DNA of 64,000 nucleotides from Neorhizobium galegae bv. officinalis. Lineage in GTDB: Bacteria; Pseudomonadota; Alphaproteobacteria; Rhizobiales; Rhizobiaceae. Position 1 is the first letter of the stretch. The number at the start of each line of letters is the position of its first letter. This document shows, piece after piece, positions 1 to 7,636 of the stretch. The stretch covers positions 248,001 through 312,000 of the forward strand of contig CCRI01000001.1 in NCBI GenBank assembly GCA_000985875.1, written 5' to 3'. The translations under genes were made by a program, and so were the position numbers. Below the pieces are notes generated by a model. It saw only the letters and a program-made list of their open reading frames with translations, was not told where the DNA came from and did not search any database.

Positions 1-889
1 GCGAGCGGGTGGGCGAGGAGGTCGCGATCAGGATGATGAGGGTGAGCACGTAGGGTGCCGCGTAGAACAGGTAGTACCCTTGCGTGACACCGACCGATTG
101 CAGGGCGGGGCCAAGAGCGCCGGCACCGCCGAAAAGCAGGGCGGCGAGGAAGCAGCCGATCGGGTTCCAACGGGCGAAGATGACCAGCGCCACGGCCATC
201 AGGCCCTGGCCGGAGGAAATGCCTTCGTTCCAGGAGCCGGGGTAATAGAGCGACAGGTAGGCGCCGCCGATCGCGGCGAGCGAGCCGCCGGCGGCGGTCG
301 CCAGAAGCCGGACACGGTCCGGGCTGATGCCCATGGCGCGGGCCGCATCGGTGCTGTCGCCGACGACGCGAAGGATGAGGCCGATGCGGGTGTTCCTGAA
401 CGCCCACCAGAGGAAGAGGGCGAGTGCGGCGCCGATGAAGAACAGCACGTTGATGTTGAGCGCCGCCTGAACCTGAGGTGTTGCCGACCAGCCGCCGAGC
501 GGGATGGAGGGCAGTTTCGGCGCGACAGGCTGGATGAAGGATTTGCCGAGGAAGAAGGCAAGCCCCAGGCCGAACTGCATCATGGCGATGCCGATCGCGA
601 TATCGTTGACCTTCGGCCATTTGCAGATCCAGCCGTGGATGGTGCCGAAGATGGCGCCGGTCGCCATGGCCGCCAGCACGCCTAATGTCGGCGAACCGGT
701 CATGACCGCGACCGCGTAAGCCGTCATGGCGCCGAAAACGAGCGTGCCTTCGAGCCCGAGATTGATGCGGCCGGAGCGCTCGGTGATCGTCTCGCCGAGC
801 GAGACGAAGATGAAGGGGGTGGAGACGCGGATGGCGCCAGCGAAGATCGCCAGCGGCACGCCCCAGAGACCGATACCTGTGTCTTCCAT
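1..889 (-). CDS. ABC transporter permease (BPD_transp_2 type), cut by window edge
   Basis: Inner-membrane permease of a BMP-type (nucleoside or purine-like) importer. Reading leftward from the ATG at 889 gives an open frame of at least 296 residues (MEDTGIGLWGVPLAIF...) running off the window, so the C-terminus is missing. It is strongly hydrophobic, with several membrane segments and the conserved stretch around RINLGLEGTL that is typical of the second permease of these systems. The start lies 3 bases after the stop of the preceding permease gene, so the two are co-translated. The ATPase of the system is not in the window and probably lies beyond position 1 or elsewhere. The substrate cannot be read from the sequence. 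Confidence 0.85.
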   Translation of the reverse strand, partial: MEDTGIGLWGVPLAIFAGAIRVSTPFIFVSLGETITERSGRINLGLEGTLVFGAMTAYAVAVMTGSPTLGVLAAMATGAIFGTIHGWICKWPKVNDIAIGIAMMQFGLGLAFFLGKSFIQPVAPKLPSIPLGGWSATPQVQAALNINVLFFIGAALALFLWWAFRNTRIGLILRVVGDSTDAARAMGISPDRVRLLATAAGGSLAAIGGAYLSLYYPGSWNEGISSGQGLMAVALVIFARWNPIGCFLAALLFGGAGALGPALQSVGVTQGYYLFYAAPYVLTLIILIATSSPTRS

Positions 890-892
890 CGG

Positions 893-2020
893 TCAGCTCC
901 TTTTCCAGAGGTCGGGATTGAAGATCTTGAAGCGGCCGTAAAAGGTCTCGCAGAACAGGATGACGATGAAGAGCGTGCCCTGCAGCACCAGGACGGTGGC
1001 ATCCGGAAGCCCCATGCGCCGCTGGATCAGGCCGCCCGAGGCGGCGATGCCGCCGAGCAGGATGGCGACCGGGATGATCGCCAGCGGATTGTGCCGGGCC
1101 AGGAAGGCGACGAGGATGCCGGTGTAACCGTAGCCGGCGGCAAGCGAGGCGTTGGCGCTGCCCTGCACTGCTGCGACCTCGATCATGCCCGCGAGGCCGG
1201 CAAAACCGCCGGCAATCGCGGTGAAGCCGACGATCAGCTTGCCGACCGGCAGGCCCTGGATCTGCGCGGCGCGGACATTGCCGCCGGCGATGCGGGCGGC
1301 AAAACCGAAGCTGGTGATCTCGATCAGCACCCAGGAGAGGATGCAGGCGAGGACGCCGATGACGAGGCCCCAATGGACGTCCATGCCGGGGATGTGGCCG
1401 AGCATGTATTCCTTCGGCAGGGGTTTGGTCGACGGCTTGTTCAAGCTGGCCGGATCGCGCAGCAGCCCTTCGACGAACTGGTTCATCAGGGCAATCGCGA
1501 TATAGGCCAGGAGCAGCGAGGAGATCGTTTCGTTGACGCCGCGATAGTGGCGCAGGAAGCCTGCAAAGCCGATCCAGATGCCGCCGACGACCATGGCGGC
1601 GATGGCCATGAAGACGAAGAGCATGATCGGCGGCACCACGCCGACGAAGGGCATGGCGCTGGCCGCCGCCGCGACGCCGCCGAGCACCACCGCCCCCTCG
1701 GCACCGATGATGACGAGGCCGAGCCTTGCCGGCAGCGCGACGCAAAGTGCGGTCAACAGAAGAGGGGCGGCACGGGAAAGGCTGTTCTGGATCGAGAACC
1801 AGCTTCCGAAACCGCCCGTGTACATGAGCTGAAAGAGGGTGACCGGCGACTTGCCGATCGCCAGGATGAAGAGGGAGAAAAGCGCCAGGCCGATCAGGAT
1901 CGCCACGAGCCCGATCGCCACGGGTTCCGCCCGTCGCGCAAGCCATTCGAGGAGGGGGCGGAGGGACGCCTGCCCCCCCGCCGCGATGGGCAGTCCCGGA
2001 TCGTTCGTTTCGGCCGTCAT
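893..2020 (-). CDS. ABC transporter permease (BPD_transp_2 type)
   Basis: First permease of the BMP-type importer, 375 aa. A short cytoplasmic N-terminus (about 30 residues) is followed by 8-10 hydrophobic segments. The segment reading LVIIGAEGAVVLGG near residue 105 is the family's permease signature. The start is supported by a GGGGGAG Shine-Dalgarno sequence 7 bases upstream of the ATG. The gene is 52 bases downstream of the binding-protein gene and 3 bases upstream of the second permease, all on the minus strand, which makes a three-gene operon. Family membership is clear; a purine nucleoside or deoxyribose-like substrate is only inferred from the binding-protein type. Confidence 0.9.
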   Translation of the reverse strand: MTAETNDPGLPIAAGGQASLRPLLEWLARRAEPVAIGLVAILIGLALFSLFILAIGKSPVTLFQLMYTGGFGSWFSIQNSLSRAAPLLLTALCVALPARLGLVIIGAEGAVVLGGVAAAASAMPFVGVVPPIMLFVFMAIAAMVVGGIWIGFAGFLRHYRGVNETISSLLLAYIAIALMNQFVEGLLRDPASLNKPSTKPLPKEYMLGHIPGMDVHWGLVIGVLACILSWVLIEITSFGFAARIAGGNVRAAQIQGLPVGKLIVGFTAIAGGFAGLAGMIEVAAVQGSANASLAAGYGYTGILVAFLARHNPLAIIPVAILLGGIAASGGLIQRRMGLPDATVLVLQGTLFIVILFCETFYGRFKIFNPDLWKRS

Positions 2021-2072
2021 GGCGCTTCTCCCCCTTGACGTGAGGTTAGGGACGTAAGGTCAGGACATCAGG

Positions 2073-3200
2073 TCAGGACGTGGACCCGACGACGCCCTCG
2101 ACCAGATAACCCATGCTTTCCAGTTCGATCGCATCCTCGGCAAACGACTTGCCGGCGGTGACGACGACATTGCCCTTGTTGTCCTTGATCGGGCCCTTGA
2201 AGACCGAGAACTTGCCGGACATGATCTCGGCGAGCGTCGCCTCGAATTTCTTGCGGCCTTCAGCGGAAACGGCGGGTCCGAGCGGGCTCATCTTGACGAA
2301 GCCGTCCTTCAGGCCGCCGTGGACGAAATTGCCGAGCTTGCCGCCGCTCTGGGCCGCCTTGATGAAGTTGGTATAGACATTGCCCCAGGCCCATTCGGCG
2401 CCGGTCAGGTACTTGTCCTTGGCGAGCGCGCTCTGGTTGGCGTGGTAACCGCAGATGAAGGCTCCACGGCCGGCAGCCGTCTCGACGACCACCTTCGGGC
2501 TGTCCACATGGCAGGTGATGACGTCGGCGCCCTGGTCGATCAGCGCGTTGGTGGCTTCGGCTTCCTTGACGGCGAGCGACCATTCGCCGGTGAAGATCAC
2601 CTGGCAGGTGATGTTCGGATCGACCGAGCGGGCGCCGAGCAGGAAGGAGTTGATGTTCTGGACGACCTGCGGGATGGGCTTGGCGGCGACGAAGCCGATC
2701 TTCTTGCTCTTCGACGCATAGCCGGCGGCGATGCCGTTCAGATACTGGCCCTGGCCGATATAGCCGAAATAGGAGCCGGTATTGGCCGGATGCTTGCCTT
2801 CGGTCCACAAGCCGCCGCAATGGCGGAACTGCACCTTCGGATATTTCGCGGCCATCGCCAGCATATGGGGGTCGAAGTAACCGAAGGAGGTCGGGAAGAG
2901 CAGGGTGGCGCCGTCGAGATTGATCATCGATTCCATGGTCTTCTGGACATCGACGGTTTCCGGGACGTTTTCCTCTTCGACCAGTGTGATGCCCGGCATC
3001 TTCTTGATGACGGCCGCACCCTCGGCATGGGCCTGGTTGTAACCATAGTCGTCCTTGGGGCCGACATAGATGAAGCCGACGGTGAGTGCCGTCTGCGCCA
3101 TGGCCTGCGAGCCGAACAGGCCGGGCACGGTGCCGGCGGCCAGGCCGGCAGCGGAAGCCTGGAGGAAATTGCGGCGGTTCATGGGAAGGAGTTTGGTCAT
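2073..3200 (-). CDS. BMP family ABC transporter substrate-binding protein
   Basis: Periplasmic binding protein of the PnrA/BmpA (basic membrane protein) family, 375 aa from the chosen start. The N-terminus MTKLLPMNRRNFLQASAAG has a twin-arginine motif (RRNFLQ) and ends in AMA-QT, so Tat export is likely. The ATG at 3200 is preceded by AAGGAG with good spacing; an ATG at 3254 in the same frame would put a putative operator inside the coding region. The mature part carries family features such as VGFIYVGPKDDYGYNQAH. It is the first gene of an operon with the two permeases, divergent from the GntR gene, which probably controls it. Confidence 0.9.
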   Translation of the reverse strand: MTKLLPMNRRNFLQASAAGLAAGTVPGLFGSQAMAQTALTVGFIYVGPKDDYGYNQAHAEGAAVIKKMPGITLVEEENVPETVDVQKTMESMINLDGATLLFPTSFGYFDPHMLAMAAKYPKVQFRHCGGLWTEGKHPANTGSYFGYIGQGQYLNGIAAGYASKSKKIGFVAAKPIPQVVQNINSFLLGARSVDPNITCQVIFTGEWSLAVKEAEATNALIDQGADVITCHVDSPKVVVETAAGRGAFICGYHANQSALAKDKYLTGAEWAWGNVYTNFIKAAQSGGKLGNFVHGGLKDGFVKMSPLGPAVSAEGRKKFEATLAEIMSGKFSVFKGPIKDNKGNVVVTAGKSFAEDAIELESMGYLVEGVVGSTS

Positions 3201-3243
3201 CGGAATGCTCCTTGCGGCGCTGGGCCGGTTTCGAACGGGTACA

Positions 3244-3511
3244 GAAAAGTGCATGCAATGTGCGTGCCAGGCTTCAAGCTATTGTTATTGCGTTCGAATT
3301 TTTCCCGACGAAAAGACGAGGATGAAAAGTGCATACAGATTCATCGCGTCTTCGCTTAATAAATAATCAATCATTATTATTTGTTCAGCAATCTCGCATT
3401 TGGGCAATACGGCAATTGACGGTGGGATTTTCTGGCGTCAGAAAGCTGAAAACTACCAATGTCTTGCCGGCGTCATTTGACTTATCGAATCCGGAACGGC
3501 ATCTGTATGCA
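3244..3511. promoter_or_regulatory. Divergent control region with three TGYATRCA sites
   Basis: The 339-bp AT-rich gap between the divergent binding-protein and GntR genes has three related octamers: TGCATGCA at 3250-3257, TGCATACA at 3330-3337 and, inverted, TGTATGCA at 3504-3511. The first two sit in a 14-bp direct repeat (GAAAAGTGCATRCA at 3244-3257 and 3324-3337) with one mismatch. Short palindromes of the TGTATACA type are usual operators of FCD-class GntR proteins, so these are candidate binding sites. No clear sigma70 hexamers were identified. Confidence 0.5.
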
Positions 3512-3539
3512 GGTTGTGAGCGTTAAGTAGAATCGTCCC

Positions 3540-4214
3540 GTGAAGCAGGTCAGGCGCAGAGAAGTCATCCGTACCGGAACCACCGTCGAACAGATGGTGC
3601 GCGCCATCGCCGACATGATTGTCACGGGCGCCATCCTGCCCGGGGAGAAGCTCGACGAGATCACGCTCGCCTCGCGTTTCGAGGTGTCCCGAACGCCGGT
3701 GCGCGAGGCCCTGCGCGAGCTCGGTGCCATGGGCCTTGTCGGGCGCGAGCCAAACCGCAGCGCCGTCGTCACCAATGTGACCGGGACCTATCTGCATTCG
3801 ATGTTCGAGGCGATGGCCGAGCTCGAAGGCATTTGCGCCCGGCTGTCGGCGGAGCGGATGACGGTCGATGAACGGCGGGCGCTGGAGCTCGATCACCGCG
3901 GCTCGATGCGGCTGGTGCATGCCGGCGCCGAGGAAGACTATGCGGCGCACAATACCGAATTCCACACAAGGCTTTATCGCGGCGCCCATAACGACCACGT
4001 CTTCGAGATGGTGACGCAGACGCGGGCGCGGCTCGCACCCTTCCGCCGCGCACAGTTCCGCCTGCCGGGGCGTCTTGCGAAATCCTACGAGGAGCACGAC
4101 CAGATCGTCACCTCCATCATCCGCGCCGATGCGGCAGCGGCTGGGCAGGCGGCCTATTCGCACGTGGCGATCGTCAGCGACGCCAGCGCGGTATTCGCGG
4201 CTGCCGGGGAGTAG
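3540..4214 (+). CDS. GntR family transcriptional regulator, FCD subfamily
   Basis: Ligand-responsive DNA-binding regulator, 224 aa, with a GTG start. The N-terminal winged helix (about residues 15-80) contains LASRFEVSRTPVREALRELGAMGLV, the GntR recognition region. The C-terminal all-helical FCD domain (about 90-215) has the expected metal or ligand residues, for example HNTEFHTRLYRGAHN and the late histidine in YSHVAIV. It is divergent from the BMP importer operon with three candidate operators between them, so it most likely represses that importer and itself. The effector is unknown. Confidence 0.88.
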   Translation: MKQVRRREVIRTGTTVEQMVRAIADMIVTGAILPGEKLDEITLASRFEVSRTPVREALRELGAMGLVGREPNRSAVVTNVTGTYLHSMFEAMAELEGICARLSAERMTVDERRALELDHRGSMRLVHAGAEEDYAAHNTEFHTRLYRGAHNDHVFEMVTQTRARLAPFRRAQFRLPGRLAKSYEEHDQIVTSIIRADAAAAGQAAYSHVAIVSDASAVFAAAGE

Positions 4215-4717
4215 GCGGCCGGCCAACGTCACGACCTTTTTTCCAGGCAGCACTTTTGGCCGCGCGGATGAAAATCCGGCGGTTCCGTTTTCGTGGGAAT
4301 GGGGCAGGCGGGTATTTGGGGGTATTGGGTATTCAGGCTTTCCGCCTGCCCCGGTCGTTTTCCGCGATTTCCGGGGATTGTCAGGCCCCTAAACCGCTTC
4401 CTCGACCGTCACCGGAAACCGGACCTTGCGAGCCGGATGATGCGGCCGGTTCGCGAACCCGGTTTCCCATCCGATGACGGGGGGATTATGCGGGTGGCTG
4501 CGGGATGCGGGGATGGAGGGGGAAGGGAATGCGGCTAAGTGTTTGGACGCGGGCGGGGAATTTTTCGAGAGTGGTGAAAACGTCCCCGTTTTGAGTGAGC
4601 TGTTCGTCCAACACGCGAGTGCGTCGTCATGGCCCATGAAGAAGGCTGAGACATTTTCATCGTCAATTCGGAGATTGTTCAGCGTCACCTTGGTGATCGT
4701 GCGCCTGCCTCCAATTC
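4215..4717. other. Gene-free stretch
   Basis: About 500 bases between the GntR stop and a palindromic repeat. The open frames here (for example 4256-4477 and the left part of 4474-4815) lack family motifs and convincing ribosome-binding sites, and they run on into the repeat. I see no gene, RNA or mobile-element signature. It may be a decayed region. Confidence 0.5.
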
Positions 4718-4831
4718 CTCATTCCTGTGCTTGTCACAGGAATCCAGTCAGCCCAAGTCCTTGGGCTGAAAAGACTCTTCTGCACCGCAGACGCGGTGCT
4801 GCTGGATCCCTGTGACAAGCACAGGGATGAG
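4718..4831. repeat. Dispersed palindromic repeat, copy 1
   Basis: Element of 114 bp bounded by 30-bp inverted arms at 4718-4747 and 4802-4831, matching at 28 of 30 positions (left arm begins CTCATTCCTGTGCTTGTCAC). Between them are two further hairpins: CAGCCCAAG/CTTGGGCTG (4749-4768) and CACCGC/GCGGTG (4783-4798). The whole folds as a three-stem cloverleaf-like structure. A second copy with the same arms is at 47394-47527. It resembles the small non-autonomous palindromic elements common in rhizobial intergenic DNA. Confidence 0.85.
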
Positions 4832-4906
4832 GGCGGGTGCGGTGGGCACTGATGGGGCGACCGAGAGCTCCGTGGGTGGCTTAACCAGTCCGCAGACCTT
4901 CCGAAA

Positions 4907-6349
4907 TCACCGCCCCGCAGACCGCGCCGAAACGAACACCTGCGGCTCGTAGGTAAAATCCCTGTCGAAGGGGTAGGTCGGCTTCAGCTTGCGGTGGCGC
5001 TCCAGGCGTTCGACGAACTGGTCGACCACGCCCGGTGACAGCGCCATCAGGTTGGGGTTGGCGATCGGCGCCAGTTCCGGGGAGAGATAGCCGGACTTCA
5101 CGACGATGATCTTGGCACCGTTCGGATCGAGGCCCAACCGGGTGAAATCGGCGATGTAGTGGTAGGGGCGGCGCTTGGCGGAGAGGACCAGTTCGATGCC
5201 GCCGATCGCGACCACCGCCTGGCGGTCGGCAAGGTCTGTTGTCTCGTGCAGGAACTGCACCTTCACCCTGGCCTCGACCGGCTTGCTGCCGATCGTATCC
5301 AGCGAGGCGCCGATCGTGAGGTCGAGTTCGGCACCGATGCCGGCGGCATAGCAGGCCTCGGTCGCCGCCTTGTCGGCGATGCCGGCGAAGACGACGCCGG
5401 TCGCCTTCTTCTCGATCAGGTCGGCCAGCACCTCGGCACGATCACCCACGCCGCCGCCGGTTGGGTTGTCGCCGGATTCGGCAAGCACGACCGGAGCGGT
5501 CTTGGCGGCGATCGCCTTGTCGACGCAGTCCTGGATGGAGCCGGTCTCGCAGCCGAACACGAATTTTTCGCGCGCGTCCCAATAGGCCTTGGCGACGCGC
5601 TTGGCTTCCCGCTCGAGCACAGTGCGGTCGGTGCCGGTCATGATCGCGGCGGCCGTGCCGCGCGGTTCGTCTGCCCAGACGTAGCCGACCATCAGCGACG
5701 CATCCCAGACGCCGTCGATCGCGTCGATTTCCGGCATCATCGCGTAGAGGCTTTTTGCTGGCTCATCGACCGTCGAGGTGCGCTCGCCGGGCAAGACGAC
5801 CGGGATCGGCGCCCAGAGCAGTACCGGCTTGACGCTGGTCTTCAGGCTTTCGACCAGCATCTTCACCGAGCGGCGCATGGTCTCCTCGACGTCGATATGC
5901 GGCGCGGTGCGGTAGGTGGAATACATGTCGAGCGCATCGATAATCCGCTGGCTGACATTGCCGTGCAGGTCGTAGCTGGCCGAGACCGTGCAGTCCGGGC
6001 CGACCAGGTCGCGGGCGGCGGTGATCCAGTCGCCCTCGGCATCTTCCATGCCCTGCACATACATGGCGCCGTGCATGGCGAGATAGAGACCGTCGAGCGG
6101 CAACAACGGCTTCAGGCGATCGAGGAATTCCGCTTTGAAACGCTCATAGGTGGAGCGGGAGACCGGACCGCCGGCAATGGCGCGGCAGTGGATGGTCGGC
6201 AGGAACTCGGCGTCGTAATCCTTGAGGAAGGCGAAATAGGGGGCTGCCGTCAGCTCCTCGCCGCGCACGACGCGAAAATCCTTTTCCTCGTTGAGAACCG
6301 GATTGTAGGTGCTGCATTCGATATGGATGCCGCCGACAGCGATACGCAT
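4907..6349 (-). CDS. M81 family metallopeptidase (microcystinase C, MlrC-like)
   Basis: Predicted zinc-dependent hydrolase of 480 aa. It opens with GGIHIECSTYNP, the family's N-terminal metal-site motif, and has SYDLHGNVS (about residues 140-150), the LAMHGAM segment near residue 90 and ESGDNPTGGGVGDR (about 300), all typical of MlrC/M81. MlrC itself cleaves linearised microcystin fragments, but most family members in soil bacteria have unknown peptide-like substrates. There is no signal peptide, so it is cytoplasmic. Its start is 8 bases after the stop of the ROK regulator gene (same strand), so they form an operon. It faces a peptide-type importer operon across a shared control region, which suggests it cleaves something that importer brings in. 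Confidence 0.85.
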   Translation of the reverse strand: MRIAVGGIHIECSTYNPVLNEEKDFRVVRGEELTAAPYFAFLKDYDAEFLPTIHCRAIAGGPVSRSTYERFKAEFLDRLKPLLPLDGLYLAMHGAMYVQGMEDAEGDWITAARDLVGPDCTVSASYDLHGNVSQRIIDALDMYSTYRTAPHIDVEETMRRSVKMLVESLKTSVKPVLLWAPIPVVLPGERTSTVDEPAKSLYAMMPEIDAIDGVWDASLMVGYVWADEPRGTAAAIMTGTDRTVLEREAKRVAKAYWDAREKFVFGCETGSIQDCVDKAIAAKTAPVVLAESGDNPTGGGVGDRAEVLADLIEKKATGVVFAGIADKAATEACYAAGIGAELDLTIGASLDTIGSKPVEARVKVQFLHETTDLADRQAVVAIGGIELVLSAKRRPYHYIADFTRLGLDPNGAKIIVVKSGYLSPELAPIANPNLMALSPGVVDQFVERLERHRKLKPTYPFDRDFTYEPQVFVSARSAGR

Positions 6350-6357
6350 GGGAAACC

Positions 6358-7500
6358 TCAGTTGGAGTTGGGGCCGATCAGGAAATTATGGGCTGCGATG
6401 CTGGCAGCGCCTCGCGCCCAGACATCGCCATCGACGCGCTTGATGCGGATCGGCGTCTGGCCGGCGTAGCGCGGCAGCACGTTGGTTTCGATCGCCTGGT
6501 TGACCACCGTGCCGAACAGGCCGTCGAACGAACCTTCGACATGGGTGATCAGGATCAGGCCGGGGTCGTTGATCTGGATGAGGTTGGCGATTGCCAGTCC
6601 CAGCCCCGAGCCGGCGCGGTGCAGGATGCGGATCGCGGCCGCATTGCCGGTCGAGGCCTCGTTCTCGATGTCGGACAGCGAGACGCATTCGAGCCCTTCG
6701 GCGCGCGACATTTCCTTGATCGCCTTCATCGAGGAGGCCGTGTCGAGGCAGCCGCGCTTGCCGCAGCGGCAGGGCGAGCCACCCGGCTCGATGGTGCAAT
6801 GGGCGATTTCGCCGGCGCCGCCGTGATTGCCACGATAGAGCTTGCCGTCGATGAAATGGGCGCAGCCGATGCCGTCGCCCAGAGAGACCACGCTGAAACT
6901 CTGGATCTCGCGGGCGCTGCCGAACAGTTTTTCGCTGACGGCGACCGCCTTCGCATCGTTCTCGATGAAGGTCTCGACGCCGGTACGCTCCCGGATGATC
7001 TTTGCGAGCGGCACGTCCTGCCAGTTGAGCAGGGTGGACTGCACGCAGTTCGACTGGGTCTCGTCGACGAAGCCGGAGAGTGCGACGCCGATGCCGGACA
7101 GTTTTTCCTTCGCTGACGGATGGGTTTCGAGAAGTCTCGGCAGTCCTTCGGTGATCGCCTCGGCGATGACCTGCGGGTCGCGCGACAGCGGCATCGACTG
7201 GCGGGCGATGATCTTGCCGTTGAGGTCGCAGAGGATCATCGGCGCCGGATCTTCGAGCAGCGAGATGCCGACAAAGAAGGCGCATTCCGGATGCAGGTCG
7301 AGCCGTACCGACGGGCGGCCCTGGCCATAGACCGTCTCGGTTTCGTGCAGCACGCCGAGGTCGATCAAGTCGCGGGCAATGCCGCTCATCGCCGCCTTGC
7401 TCAAGCCCAGCAGGTTCGCCATCTCGGTCCGGCTGAGCGGGCCGGACTCGCTGATGACGCGCACGAGCTGGCGCTGGGAGGAGGTGAGCAAGGCGTTCAA
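6358..7500 (-). CDS. ROK family transcriptional regulator (NagC/XylR type)
   Basis: Repressor-type ROK protein, 380 aa. The N-terminal winged helix (about residues 5-75) contains LSRTEMANLLGLSKAAMSGI. The ROK sugar-binding fold follows, with GDGIGCAHFIDG, GGAGEIAHCTIEPGG and the zinc motif CRCGKRGCLDT near residues 245-255. The only start that fits is TTG at 7500: an in-frame stop lies upstream and there is no ATG or GTG between. It is the first gene of the operon with the M81 peptidase and divergent from the Dpp-type importer, so it probably controls both by sensing a sugar or aminosugar derivative. Confidence 0.87.
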   Translation of the reverse strand: MNALLTSSQRQLVRVISESGPLSRTEMANLLGLSKAAMSGIARDLIDLGVLHETETVYGQGRPSVRLDLHPECAFFVGISLLEDPAPMILCDLNGKIIARQSMPLSRDPQVIAEAITEGLPRLLETHPSAKEKLSGIGVALSGFVDETQSNCVQSTLLNWQDVPLAKIIRERTGVETFIENDAKAVAVSEKLFGSAREIQSFSVVSLGDGIGCAHFIDGKLYRGNHGGAGEIAHCTIEPGGSPCRCGKRGCLDTASSMKAIKEMSRAEGLECVSLSDIENEASTGNAAAIRILHRAGSGLGLAIANLIQINDPGLILITHVEGSFDGLFGTVVNQAIETNVLPRYAGQTPIRIKRVDGDVWARGAASIAAHNFLIGPNSN

Positions 7501-7540
7501 AGGCAGCCGTTTTCTGTTTGTGAAGGTGGGTTGACACTAA

Positions 7541-7555
7541 GTTCAGAAAATGAAC
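7541..7555. promoter_or_regulatory. Inverted repeat, candidate ROK operator
   Basis: GTTCA and TGAAC flank a 5-base spacer, a perfect 5-bp inverted repeat, in the 136-bp gap between the divergent ROK regulator and importer genes. A TTGACA hexamer (7531-7536) directly precedes it and could be a -35 element for the rightward operon; no good -10 was found. An AT-rich spaced palindrome is the usual ROK-repressor site, but this one is short. Confidence 0.35.
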
Positions 7556-7636
7556 AAATCAACGCCAATAAATTATAAAAATGATCTAAGGCGGCAACGA
7601 CCGCCCCCGTGTCAACAAAACCAAGGGTGAACTACC

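Noticed and set aside
80..685. Long plus-strand frames opposite the first permease genes (for example 80-685 and 1091-2038)
   Set aside because: They lie antisense to membrane-protein genes, have no family motifs or ribosome-binding sites, and are the usual GC-rich mirror frames.
4474..4815. Possible 113-codon gene
   Set aside because: Its second half is translated palindromic repeat, and it has no conserved features.
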